NCBI GenBank assembly: GCA_015062085.1
Contig: SUVI01000151.1
Location: forward strand, 1-8,690
DNA: 8,690 nt
DNA from: Planctomycetaceae bacterium
GTDB lineage: Bacteria > Planctomycetota > Planctomycetia > Pirellulales > Thermoguttaceae
Direction of reading: 5' to 3'
The translations under genes and the position numbers were made by a program. Below the pieces are notes generated by a model, which was given only the letters and a program-made list of their open reading frames with translations, had not been told where the DNA came from and searched no databases. Below are positions 1-6,415 of this stretch, one piece after another. The first letter of the stretch is position 1. Every line of letters starts with the position of its first letter.

Positions 1-2494
1 AAAGCTCCAGTTCCCAAACGCGCGCGATGTACCCCGGCACGTTGATGAAGAGGCGCATGCGGTCGGTGGTCACGTCGTCAAATTCTACGCCGAGATCGCA
101 GAATTTGTTTCCAGTGACTCCCGCTTTCGGAATGTTGACCCACTTGCCGTCCTTCATGATCTGGAGCTGGAAATTGTCGACCGGCGTTTTCGGTTTCTCT
201 CCGCCGGCCTGTCCGGTGACGATGCGCGCGGCATTGAACGTGACCGGCTCATCCCAGGTGAATTCGACCCAGGTCTCCATCCGCTCGCTTTCATGACCGC
301 TTTTCGAGACCCAGCGCGATGCATTATCGTAGACGTTCGCCTTGCCGTCGTTGATCTGGTGTACCGGGTAGAGGCCGGAGGCGTGCTCGGAGGAGGCTTT
401 CACTTTTGCGCTGCGCGCGAAGTTGATTCCAGCGGTGGGAAGCCATTTCGGCGTCATGATCGCCTGCGTTTCTGCCGGGAATTCCGCGACGCCGACTTTC
501 ATCAACTCGATGAGTTCCGGGAGGTGATCCGCGTAGACACTGCGCGGGAGGCAGTCATTTTTGCGGCAGACGCTCGCGGCCATGCCGACCACTTCGCCCA
601 TCATTCCGCAGGTACGCATGACGCGGGTGGTTCCGAGTCCGATGTGGGTCACGCTGATATTTCGGCCTGCCATGAAGAGATTCTCCACGTTCCGGCTGTA
701 GAGCGTGCGGTACGGGATCGCGTAGTGCGGCGGTTTGCGTCCGCCGGTGCAGTACGTGCGGAATTCATTGCCGGGGAAGTACTTCGAGTTATCCGGGTGC
801 GGATAGTGAAGGTCGATCGACCATGTGCACGGCACGCAGCCGTCATCCCACTGCCGGTTTCCGGTGATGTCCTGCTCGCGAAGGATCACGTCGCCGAGCA
901 GACGGCGGGATTCCCGCTTGCCGCCGATGTACGCCAGCCAGCCGAATTCGCGGTTCTTGACCTGTTCTGCCCATTTGCCTTCCGAGTGATTTTTCATGTA
1001 CGCCCAGTGTCCGTACGCCGCGCGTATCGCATTGTCGCGGATGCGCTCAAAATCCCAGATCTGATCGTACGTGAGTCCGGATTCCCAGTCCCAGTCGCCG
1101 CGGAGCATCGGGCGGATGCTTTCCTTGCTGAACTGGTGTGCCCACGGCAGTTCCGGGAAGACCGTCTCGTGTCCGGCTTCCACTGTGTACCACTGGCAGG
1201 AGGCTCCCATCGTCATTTTGTCCGGCTTATCCGGTGCGCTCGGTTCGTTGAAGTCCGCTTTCCCTTCACGTCCCATGAGCCAATCCGCACCCGCGAGGTA
1301 CCCGACACAGGCGTCGCCCGTGCAGTCGGCGAAGAGTTTTCCGGTGAAACGCAGTTCTTTTCCCGTTTCGATGTGTTTTCCAATGACCGCCGCGATCTGC
1401 GTGCCGTTTTTCTCAACTTCCGTCACGTGCGTGGAGAAGTAGAGGTCAAGATTCGGGTACTTTTCGCAAATGGCGAGACGCTCCGCGTCTTTGTAGTGCG
1501 CGGCTTCACGAGCGTTTCCGCCCCCCTGCGGTCCCATCTGGTACGTCAGGCTTCCGATGTTGCGGTATGGAGGAAGATTCACGCCGCCGCCAAGGTGAAC
1601 GCGGACTTCCGTCGAACCGTTTCCGCCCAGGACCGGGCGATCCTGAACGAGCGCGACTTCCAGACCCAGATGAGCTGCGGAGCACGCTGCGCAAACTCCC
1701 GCGATCCCGCCGCCGACGACGACCAGATCATACGGTTTTTCACGTGCGTCGGGAGCTTTGGCCGGAAGGGCAAGTGCTTTACGGCGGATCGGATCCAGCG
1801 GCTCGGCATCGTTCGGAAGCGTGCATTCGGCAGACTGCGTGAAGAAAAGCGCATCGACGCGGCCGTCGAAGCCCGTCAGGTCCTCAAGCTCCACCGTGAC
1901 GCTCTCGCCGTCCTTCGAAACAGTCAGAGTTCCGGCCTTCTGCCAGCCCCACTTCGCGCCGTGGATGCCGAGTGTCTCACCGGACGGTTTCCCGTTGAAA
2001 AGAACGCGGAATTTTCCCGGAGACCAGTCACGCGCCAGCGTTTCTTCATCGAGATCTTTCGGGAACCACGTTGAGGCCCAGTTTCTCGTACGGGCAAAGA
2101 CCGTCCAGGTCCCTGCTTTCGGCAGATTCACTGTCGTTTTCGCGTTCGCGACCGGTTTTCCCATGCCGTGCGCCAAAAGAACCACCGACCCTACGTCACC
2201 CGGACGCTTAAGGTCCATGAACTGCTGGTCCACGACCCAGCCGCCTTTTTCCTGGAAACTTTCGGCTTCCACGAAAACGGAGTCCTTCAGCGGACAAGAA
2301 ACGGCAGGATCCGCAGCATTCGCAGCATTCGCAGCGTCTGCCGCCGAAACGTTCGGCACGGACCATTCGGAAACCGTTAGGCCCGCCAGAAGAAACGCAG
2401 CAGGAGCCGCCATAGTTAGAGTACTGAAAAACCTTCTCCGAAACTCACGGGAGAACACTTGCGCCAATGTGCGCGATTCAGGCAGGTGGTGCAT
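1..2494 (-). CDS. Exported FAD-dependent oxidoreductase with discoidin-like C-terminal domain (3' end cut by window edge)
   Basis: Translated by hand from the minus strand, this frame is open from ATG at 2494 to the window edge (831 codons, no stop). The start is supported by an AAAGGGG ribosome site 6 nt upstream. Residues 16-50 look like a Tat signal: R19-R20-R21-F-F-S followed by a hydrophobic stretch and a VSAA cleavage-like site near 49-52. Residues ~72-220 form a beta-rich module starting VFVEAESF, of the kind found at the front of many planctomycete FAD oxidoreductases and probably carbohydrate-binding-like. The FAD Rossmann motif GGGIAG is at 261-266, followed by QDRPVLGGNGSTEVRVH; ADCTGDA (389-395) and FMAGRNIS (from 607) with a GLGTTRVMRTCGMMG stretch are hallmarks of the FAD_oxidored family (PF12831). 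Residues ~690-831 resemble an F5/8 type C (discoidin) domain that is nearly complete at the edge. The substrate is unknown; a periplasmic role on glycans or glycan-derived compounds is inference. A downstream ATG at residue 28 would lose the Tat arginines. Confidence 0.88.
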   Translation of the reverse strand, partial: MHHLPESRTLAQVFSREFRRRFFSTLTMAAPAAFLLAGLTVSEWSVPNVSAADAANAANAADPAVSCPLKDSVFVEAESFQEKGGWVVDQQFMDLKRPGDVGSVVLLAHGMGKPVANAKTTVNLPKAGTWTVFARTRNWASTWFPKDLDEETLARDWSPGKFRVLFNGKPSGETLGIHGAKWGWQKAGTLTVSKDGESVTVELEDLTGFDGRVDALFFTQSAECTLPNDAEPLDPIRRKALALPAKAPDAREKPYDLVVVGGGIAGVCAACSAAHLGLEVALVQDRPVLGGNGSTEVRVHLGGGVNLPPYRNIGSLTYQMGPQGGGNAREAAHYKDAERLAICEKYPNLDLYFSTHVTEVEKNGTQIAAVIGKHIETGKELRFTGKLFADCTGDACVGYLAGADWLMGREGKADFNEPSAPDKPDKMTMGASCQWYTVEAGHETVFPELPWAHQFSKESIRPMLRGDWDWESGLTYDQIWDFERIRDNAIRAAYGHWAYMKNHSEGKWAEQVKNREFGWLAYIGGKRESRRLLGDVILREQDITGNRQWDDGCVPCTWSIDLHYPHPDNSKYFPGNEFRTYCTGGRKPPHYAIPYRTLYSRNVENLFMAGRNISVTHIGLGTTRVMRTCGMMGEVVGMAASVCRKNDCLPRSVYADHLPELIELMKVGVAEFPAETQAIMTPKWLPTAGINFARSAKVKASSEHASGLYPVHQINDGKANVYDNASRWVSKSGHESERMETWVEFTWDEPVTFNAARIVTGQAGGEKPKTPVDNFQLQIMKDGKWVNIPKAGVTGNKFCDLGVEFDDVTTDRMRLFINVPGYIARVWELEL
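2312..2338. repeat. 9-bp direct repeat, two exact copies plus a diverged third
   Basis: CGCAGCATT occurs at 2312-2320 and 2321-2329, followed by CGCAGCGTC at 2330-2338. On the minus strand it encodes an Ala-Ala-Asn run just after the predicted signal-peptide cleavage site of the FAD oxidoreductase. It keeps the reading frame and looks like a slippage duplication in a tolerant linker. Confidence 0.8.
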
Positions 2495-2536
2495 AAAAAG
2501 CCCCTTTCTTGTTTTTTTTGTTTTTTTCGTTTTTTT
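2495..2536 (-). promoter_or_regulatory. A-rich leader and ribosome binding site of the FAD oxidoreductase gene
   Basis: In minus-strand mRNA the 42 nt before the start codon read as three A tracts (A7 at 2536-2530, A7 at 2527-2521, A8 at 2519-2512) separated by one or two bases, then AAGAAAGGGG and six bases to the ATG. The AGGGG is a good Shine-Dalgarno match. Unstructured A-rich leaders are known to aid ribosome loading, so strong translation is inferred. Confidence 0.6.
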
Positions 2537-2683
2537 CGGTGAGCCAAAAAATTCTTCAAAATCACTCGAGCGCAGCACAGGCGCTCTCTGAAAACGTCTG
2601 AAGGCATGACAAAACCGAAATTTTCGATCAAAGTCAAGCGCGCGAGTGAGGCTGGAACTGGAAATTTTTCACCAGATTTTTTA

Positions 2684-2712
2684 AATATATCGGAAATAGT
2701 TCGTTTTGTCAA
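2684..2712 (-). promoter_or_regulatory. Sigma-70-type promoter for the FAD oxidoreductase gene
   Basis: On the minus strand, TTGACA (2712-2707, perfect -35) is followed after exactly 17 bases by TATATT (2689-2684, five of six matches to TATAAT). This is the best promoter match in the window. It would start transcription near 2677 and give an untranslated leader of about 180 nt before the ATG at 2494. Whether this organism's housekeeping sigma factor uses this consensus is assumed. Confidence 0.6.
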
Positions 2713-2764
2713 GGTGTGTACCAGACAAAAGAGGACACAAAGACAAAAGAAAATGGAAATTTTA

Positions 2765-3010
2765 CTCTTCCGGAAAGTGTGTACCGATCCAGGTTCCGAT
2801 CTCACCGCTGAGAGCACTGAAAAGAAAGAGGCAAAAGGCAGTAAACGTGTCCTGACACGAATTTCACGAAAAACACGAAAAGACACGAAAGATTTCAAAT
2901 ATTTTTGATCGCCTTTTGGTGAATTTCGCATTTTTTCGAGTTTTTTGCGTTTCCTTTCAGTGTCTTTCAGTGAACTCTTCCGTGTATTCCGTGGTGAAAC
3001 TGGCTCGCAG
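2765..3010 (+). repeat. Left arm of a ~250-bp inverted repeat flanking the squalene-cyclase-like gene
   Basis: This segment aligns end to end with the reverse complement of 4564-4827. Shared blocks include CTCTTCCGGAAAGTG at the outer end, CCTGACACGAATTTCACG, AATATTTTTGATCGCCTTTT, a CCTTTCAGTGTCTTTCAGTG block at 2953-2972, and CTGGCTCGCAG versus CTGGTACGCAG at the inner end. By eye roughly 90% of aligned columns agree, with a few indels. The sequence is built from CACGAA- and CTTTCAGTG-type words, so it belongs to a dispersed intergenic repeat type and is not coding. Confidence 0.85.
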
Positions 3011-3095
3011 CGTGAAAGTGCGGGAATGTGCGGAACTTCGTGAACTTTTTTCGACATTTTTTTGCGTTTTTTACAGAAATCCGAGAGTATGCCGG

Positions 3096-3124
3096 TTGTA
3101 TGAAATTGAGTTTTCTGCTAAAAT
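3096..3124 (+). promoter_or_regulatory. Extended -10 promoter for the squalene-cyclase-like gene
   Basis: TAAAAT at 3119-3124 (five of six matches) is preceded by TGC, giving an extended -10 element (TGnTAAAAT). TTGTAT lies 17 bases upstream at 3096-3101 and keeps the TTG of the -35 consensus. Transcription would start near 3131 and give a leader of about 100 nt that contains the hairpin at 3183-3210. Confidence 0.5.
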
Positions 3125-3182
3125 AGGATGATAGAAAAATGGGCAAACGTGCCCCAAAAAAGATTTTAAGAAAATGGATGAT

Positions 3183-3210
3183 GGAAGACTGCCTCCCCCC
3201 GCAGACTTCC
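3183..3210 (+). promoter_or_regulatory. Leader hairpin just upstream of the ribosome binding site
   Basis: GGAAGACTGC (3183-3192) pairs with GCAGACTTCC (3201-3210): nine of ten pairs with one A-A mismatch, closing an 8-nt C-rich loop. It ends 7 nt before the GGAG ribosome site (3218-3221) of the gene starting at 3230. There is no U-tract directly after it, so a terminator or simple attenuator is unlikely; a role in mRNA stability or translation control is inference. Confidence 0.5.
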
Positions 3211-3229
3211 GAAGAACGGAGTTTTAAAT

Positions 3230-4417
3230 ATGAACAGAATCTCGATCCTTTCATGGGCTGCGGTTTCCGCGCTGACGGTCTGCGGCGGTCTGTCCGCATC
3301 GGCATCGGAAGAAACGGCGGCTCCCGTTTCAGCACAGGCTCCCGTTTCAGCACAGGCTCCCGTTTCAGCACACACAGAGGCCGTCTCGCAAAAGATCGAC
3401 CAGGCAGCAGCCCGCGGGATCGCGTATCTTCGCACCGTTCAGGCGGAAGACGGTTCTTTCCAGAGTCAGATGGGGACGGGTCTGACGAGCATCGCGGTCA
3501 TCGGAATGCTCTCCAACGGCGTTCCTGTGGACGATCCGATGCTCTCCAAAGCGATCGACTACCTGAAATCGCAGGCCCAGCCGGACGGCGCGATCGTGAA
3601 TCCCGGAATGGGGTTTGGAAACTACGAAACGAGCATCGGCGTCGTTGCGCTTGCACGGGCAAAAAAGGCCGGCAGGACGGATCTGGATGAGATCCTGAAG
3701 TTTGCGGAACGGTACCTGCGCAAATATCAGTGGGACGAATCGGAAGGCCTCGATGCGTCCGACATCAAGTTCGGCGGAGCAGGGTACGGCGGGAAAATGT
3801 CGCGTCCCGACCTCTCCAATACTGGGTTCATGCTCGATGCGCTGCATGAACTGGGAGCCGGGCCGGACGATGAGGCGGTGAAAAAGGCGGTCGTTTTCGT
3901 CTCGCGGTGCCAGGGGCTGGAGTCGGAACACAACACGCTCCCGTTCGCGGCTGACAGCGACGGCGGTTTCGTTTACGTGATTGACTCGCAGGCCGAGGGA
4001 AATGCGGGAGAGATGCCGAAAGGTTTCGTGAAAGACTCGCTGAGCACTTACGGATCCATGACGTACACCGGCTTTAAGAGCCTGATCTACGCAGGTCTGA
4101 CGAAAGAAGACAAACGCGTCCAGGCTGCGCTCGCGTGGCTTACCGACAGATACAGCGTCACGGAAAACCCCGGACAGGGCGAAGCCGGCCTTTTCTACTA
4201 CTATATCGCGATGTCCAAAGCGCTGAAAGCCTACGGAGTCGATACTTTTGCCGACGCCGGCGGCACGATGCATGACTGGAGGGCGGAAATCGTCGAGCAG
4301 ATCCTTGCGCGGCAGCAGGAAGACGGATCGTGGGTGAACTCGAACCGACGCTGGATGGAGAACAATCCGGTGCTCGTGACCGGCTACGCTCTGATGGTCC
4401 TTGGAAACTGCCGATAA
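3230..4417 (+). CDS. Secreted prenyltransferase/squalene-oxidase-repeat protein
   Basis: 395 aa. The start ATG has GGAG 8 nt upstream and opens a classic Sec signal peptide (MNR, hydrophobic 5-22, ASA cleavage near residue 25). A linker with three APVSAQ-type repeats follows (30-47). The rest is an alpha/alpha-toroid-type repeat protein: QAEDGSF (71-77), QPDGAIVN (117-124), NYETSIGVVALA (131-142), SNTGFMLDAL (196-205), YGSMTYTGFKSLIYAGL (274-290) and the QW-like QQEDGSWVN (362-370) match the squalene cyclase/prenyltransferase repeat families (PF00432/PF13243). The DXDD acid motif of squalene-hopene cyclases is not visible, and the protein is much shorter than those enzymes, so it is probably not a triterpene cyclase. 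Similar secreted single-toroid proteins of unknown function are common in planctomycetes. It stands alone between two inverted repeats, with its own promoter and a possible terminator. Confidence 0.88.
   Translation: MNRISILSWAAVSALTVCGGLSASASEETAAPVSAQAPVSAQAPVSAHTEAVSQKIDQAAARGIAYLRTVQAEDGSFQSQMGTGLTSIAVIGMLSNGVPVDDPMLSKAIDYLKSQAQPDGAIVNPGMGFGNYETSIGVVALARAKKAGRTDLDEILKFAERYLRKYQWDESEGLDASDIKFGGAGYGGKMSRPDLSNTGFMLDALHELGAGPDDEAVKKAVVFVSRCQGLESEHNTLPFAADSDGGFVYVIDSQAEGNAGEMPKGFVKDSLSTYGSMTYTGFKSLIYAGLTKEDKRVQAALAWLTDRYSVTENPGQGEAGLFYYYIAMSKALKAYGVDTFADAGGTMHDWRAEIVEQILARQQEDGSWVNSNRRWMENNPVLVTGYALMVLGNCR
3319..3372 (+). repeat. 18-bp tandem repeat, three exact copies, in frame
   Basis: The unit GGCTCCCGTTTCAGCACA repeats exactly at 3319-3336, 3337-3354 and 3355-3372. 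It encodes Ala-Pro-Val-Ser-Ala-Gln units in the linker between signal peptide and toroid domain. Perfect identity at the DNA level, including third codon positions, indicates recent duplication; copy number may vary between strains. Confidence 0.95.
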
Positions 4418-4445
4418 ACCAGGCGTTCTGCTGACGCTCGCACGA

Positions 4446-4520
4446 GCAGGAATTGCATGCAAAGACCTCCGGATCCATTCCGTGTCTTTCGTGAAATTCC
4501 TGCCTGACAGTTTTCTTTTT
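4446..4520 (+). terminator. Possible intrinsic terminator after the squalene-cyclase-like gene
   Basis: GCAGGAATT (4446-4454) pairs perfectly with AATTCCTGC (4495-4503). Inside it AAAGAC (4461-4466) pairs with GTCTTT (4484-4489), and CGGA (4470-4473) with TCCG (4479-4482) around a 5-nt loop. A T-rich stretch TTTTCTTTTT (4511-4520) follows after 7 bases. The position, 28 bases after the stop codon, fits a terminator. The long interior loop and AT-rich basal stem make it non-standard, so it may instead be a repeat-derived fold. Confidence 0.4.
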
Positions 4521-4563
4521 ACCGTTTAACATGGAACGCTTTGATTTTTGGTTCATCCGGGAA

Positions 4564-4827
4564 CTGCGTACCAGTTTTACCACTGAAAGACACTGAAAGG
4601 CACTGAAAGACACTGAAAGGAAACACGAAAAACTCGAAAAATGCGAAATTCACAAAAGGCGATCAAAAATATTTTCGATCTTTCGCGTCTTTTCGTGTTT
4701 TCCGTGAAATTCGTGTCAGGGCACGTTCACTCCCTTTTTCCTCTTTTTTTTCAGTGTGTTTCTGCGTTTCTTCAGCGTTCTCAGTGGTGAGATCGGAACC
4801 AGGATCGGTACGCACTTTCCGGAAGAG
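4564..4827 (-). repeat. Right arm of the ~250-bp inverted repeat
   Basis: The reverse complement of this segment aligns with 2765-3010. It differs by an extra ~18 bases near its outer third (around 4760-4780), by carrying two copies of the 20-bp CACTGAAAG block where the left arm has one, and by lacking about 18 bases present in the left arm at ~2973-2990. The differences between arms are spread out, so the duplication is not very recent. Confidence 0.85.
4581..4620. repeat. 10-bp tandem repeat, four copies
   Basis: CACTGAAAGA and CACTGAAAGG alternate as two exact 20-bp units (4581-4600 and 4601-4620). The left repeat arm contains only one such 20-bp unit in reverse orientation (2953-2972), so this looks like a local expansion within the right arm. 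Confidence 0.9.
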
Positions 4828-4894
4828 CCTTTCTTTTTACTGCTTGCACCTTTGCGGCTGCGGGAAGGGAACGTGTGTGCATTCCCGAGCGGCG

Positions 4895-4930
4895 CACAGT
4901 TTCTGGTACACAGTTTCTGGCACACAGTTT
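4895..4930. repeat. 14-bp tandem repeat, about two and a half copies
   Basis: CACAGTTTCTGGTA (4895-4908), CACAGTTTCTGGCA (4909-4922) and CACAGTTT (4923-4930) form a head-to-tail array outside the right inverted-repeat arm. No coding or regulatory role can be seen. Confidence 0.85.
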
Positions 4931-5004
4931 GGCGTTTCGCCTTTTCTTGAAATTCGTGTCGGATCCTTTTTGGGGCCCCCCGTAGTAATTTTTTTCAAAT
5001 CGTG

Positions 5005-5010
5005 TATAAT
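5005..5010 (+). promoter_or_regulatory. Possible -10 box upstream of hisS
   Basis: A perfect TATAAT lies 92 bases before the hisS start, in an AT-rich stretch after T-tracts (4990-4995). No good -35 hexamer is present at 16-18 bases upstream (sequence around GTAGTA), so this is a partial match that needs an activator, an AT-rich upstream element, or is chance. Confidence 0.35.
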
Positions 5011-5101
5011 TGCAGTTGACGTTTTTTCCCGAATGTGTCCCGTTCGGTCATTCGATCCCGTAGTGTCCCATTAAGTTTCCGTTCATTCAGGAGCCCCGAT
5101 C

Positions 5102-6415
5102 ATGAAAAAAATCACGCCTCGCACACTGAAAGGCTTTCGCGACTACCTTCCCGAAACGATGATCCCCCGTCGAAAGATCATCGAGACGGCTGCCCGGATC
5201 TACCAGTCCTACGGTTTCAGTCCGATCGACACGCCCGCGCTGGAGTATCTGGAGATCCTCACCGGGAAAGGAAGCGACGAGACGGACAAGCAGCTCTACA
5301 GTTTCCAAGACAAAGGGGGACGCGATCTCGGAATGCGTTTCGACCTGACGGTCCCGCTCGCCCGATTCGTTTCGCAGCACGAAAATGAACTTGGAATGCC
5401 GTTCAAGCGTTTCCACATCGCGACGGTCTGGCGCGGTGAAAACACGCAGGCCGGCCGGTACCGCGAGTTCATGCAGTGCGATTTCGACACGATCGGAACG
5501 CTGAACATCGCGGCCGACATCGAGACGACGCTCGTGATCTACGATCTGATGCGTGCCATCGGTTTCGAGAACTTCACCATCCGCCTGAACAATCGGAAGG
5601 TCCTCGGCGGGCTTCTTGAGAAAATCGGTCTCGAAGAACAGACGGTCCCGGTGCTGCGTGCGTTGGACAAGATCGCGAAGATCGGTTACGATAAAGTAAA
5701 GGAAGAAATGGCAGAAACTGCGGGGCTGACCTCCGAACAGGCGGATGCCGTTCTGAAACTCACGACTCTCACCGGAACGAACGCGGAAGTCCTTGACCAG
5801 ATCGCGGAAATGGTTGCCGGCAGCGAAAAGGGGGAAGAGGGCGTTTCCGACCTGCGTCAGGTCCTCACGGCTGCGGAGGCGGTCGGGATCACCGACAAAA
5901 ATCTAAAACTGGACGTTTCCATCGCACGCGGCCTGGACTACTACACCGGAACGATCTGGGAAACCTTCCTCGATGACCTTCCCGGTTTCGGAAGCGTCTG
6001 CTCGGGAGGGCGCTACGATAATCTGACCGGAATGTTCATGAAAAACCCGCTTCCCGGCATTGGTGCGTCGCTGGGCCTTGACCGTCTGCTCGCAGGGATG
6101 GAGGAGCTTGGAATGCTTACGAACGTCAAGACTGCGGCTCCTGTCTTCATCCCGTATTTCGATGCAGAAAAACTGACCGACTATCTGAAGATCGCCGCGG
6201 CAGTCCGTGCGGCAGGAGTGGGCGTCGAGATCTACCCCGACCCGAAAAAACTCAAGACTCAGCTGCAGTACGCGGACCGAAAAGGCTTCCGTTACGCCAT
6301 CATCGCGGGAGCGGACGAGCTTTCACGCGGTGTGTGCCAGGTGAAGGACCTGCAGGAAAAGACGCAGGAAGAAGTCGAGCTCGCGAAGATCGGTGAATTC
6401 TTCCAAAATCGGTAA
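5102..6415 (+). CDS. hisS: Histidine--tRNA ligase
   Basis: 437 aa, full length for this class II synthetase, which charges tRNA-His with histidine in the cytoplasm. The start is supported by AGGAG 8 nt upstream. The N-terminal GFRDYLPE (11-18), the catalytic-core RFDLTVPLARFV (79-90), motif 2 with WRGENTQAGRYREFMQCDFD (110-129), the histidine-specific RGLDYYTGTIWE (276-287), SGGRYDNL (301-308) and motif 3 GASLGLDRLL (321-330) are all present; the anticodon-binding domain spans ~345-437. The QCDFDTIG and LNNRKVLGGLLE segments (125-132, 162-173) resemble the eukaryote/alphaproteobacterial-type HisRS and lack the NSLG-type segment of the common bacterial form. The last codons and the TAA lie in a tandem repeat. 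metXW follows after 128 bases on the same strand. Confidence 0.97.
   Translation: MKKITPRTLKGFRDYLPETMIPRRKIIETAARIYQSYGFSPIDTPALEYLEILTGKGSDETDKQLYSFQDKGGRDLGMRFDLTVPLARFVSQHENELGMPFKRFHIATVWRGENTQAGRYREFMQCDFDTIGTLNIAADIETTLVIYDLMRAIGFENFTIRLNNRKVLGGLLEKIGLEEQTVPVLRALDKIAKIGYDKVKEEMAETAGLTSEQADAVLKLTTLTGTNAEVLDQIAEMVAGSEKGEEGVSDLRQVLTAAEAVGITDKNLKLDVSIARGLDYYTGTIWETFLDDLPGFGSVCSGGRYDNLTGMFMKNPLPGIGASLGLDRLLAGMEELGMLTNVKTAAPVFIPYFDAEKLTDYLKIAAAVRAAGVGVEIYPDPKKLKTQLQYADRKGFRYAIIAGADELSRGVCQVKDLQEKTQEEVELAKIGEFFQNR

Larger units (their letters stand above)
2495..3229. other. Divergent intergenic region between FAD oxidoreductase and squalene-cyclase-like genes
   Basis: No convincing gene is seen in these 735 bases. 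The short open frames here have translations rich in Lys/Arg/Phe/Ser from repetitive words and no recognisable domain. The region holds, in order, the A-rich leader and promoter of the minus gene, an inverted repeat arm (2765-3010), a T-rich stretch, the promoter of the plus gene and a leader hairpin. Base composition is clearly more AT-rich than the flanking genes. Confidence 0.7.
4418..5101. other. Intergenic region between the squalene-cyclase-like gene and hisS
   Basis: No credible gene is seen in these 684 bases; open frames of 64-106 codons on the plus strand simply read through repeat words. It holds a branched hairpin (4446-4503), a 10-bp tandem repeat, the right arm of the inverted repeat (4564-4827), a 14-bp tandem repeat (4895-4930), extra isolated copies of the GAAATTCGTGTC-type word near 4950, and a TATAAT box ahead of hisS. 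Confidence 0.7.

Noticed and set aside
293..2074. 593-codon open frame on the plus strand
   Set aside because: It lies antisense to the FAD oxidoreductase, whose minus-strand translation has clear family motifs. The plus-strand translation is rich in Arg/Val/Ala/Phe with no recognisable domain and arises from the codon bias of the real gene.
2416..3057. 213-codon minus-strand open frame through the intergenic repeat
   Set aside because: Its translation is repeat-derived, rich in Lys/Arg/Phe, overlaps the 5' end of the FAD gene in another frame, and would cover its promoter.
3244..3310. Lipoprotein signal (LTVC) in the squalene-cyclase-like protein
   Set aside because: The residue before Cys18 is Val, which does not fit the lipobox; an ordinary signal-peptidase I site (ASA) follows.
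3139..3690. 183-codon plus-strand open frame starting at 3139
   Set aside because: It overlaps the well-supported gene at 3230 in another frame, reads the 18-bp repeat as GSRFST units, and has no good ribosome site.
4427..4450. GC-rich inverted repeat (CTGCT ... AGCAG, with GCTC-GCAC-GAGC inside) right after the stop at 4417
   Set aside because: Stems of only 4-5 bp that compete with each other and no following T-run; the larger hairpin at 4446-4503 is a better candidate.
3365..4462. 365-codon open frame on the minus strand
   Set aside because: Antisense shadow of the squalene-cyclase-like gene; no domain, no ribosome site, and the plus strand has a signal peptide and family motifs.
2765..4827. 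Composite transposon or IS element
   Set aside because: The arms are inverted and bracket a gene, but neither arm nor the interior encodes a transposase, and no target-site duplication could be recognised next to the outer ends.
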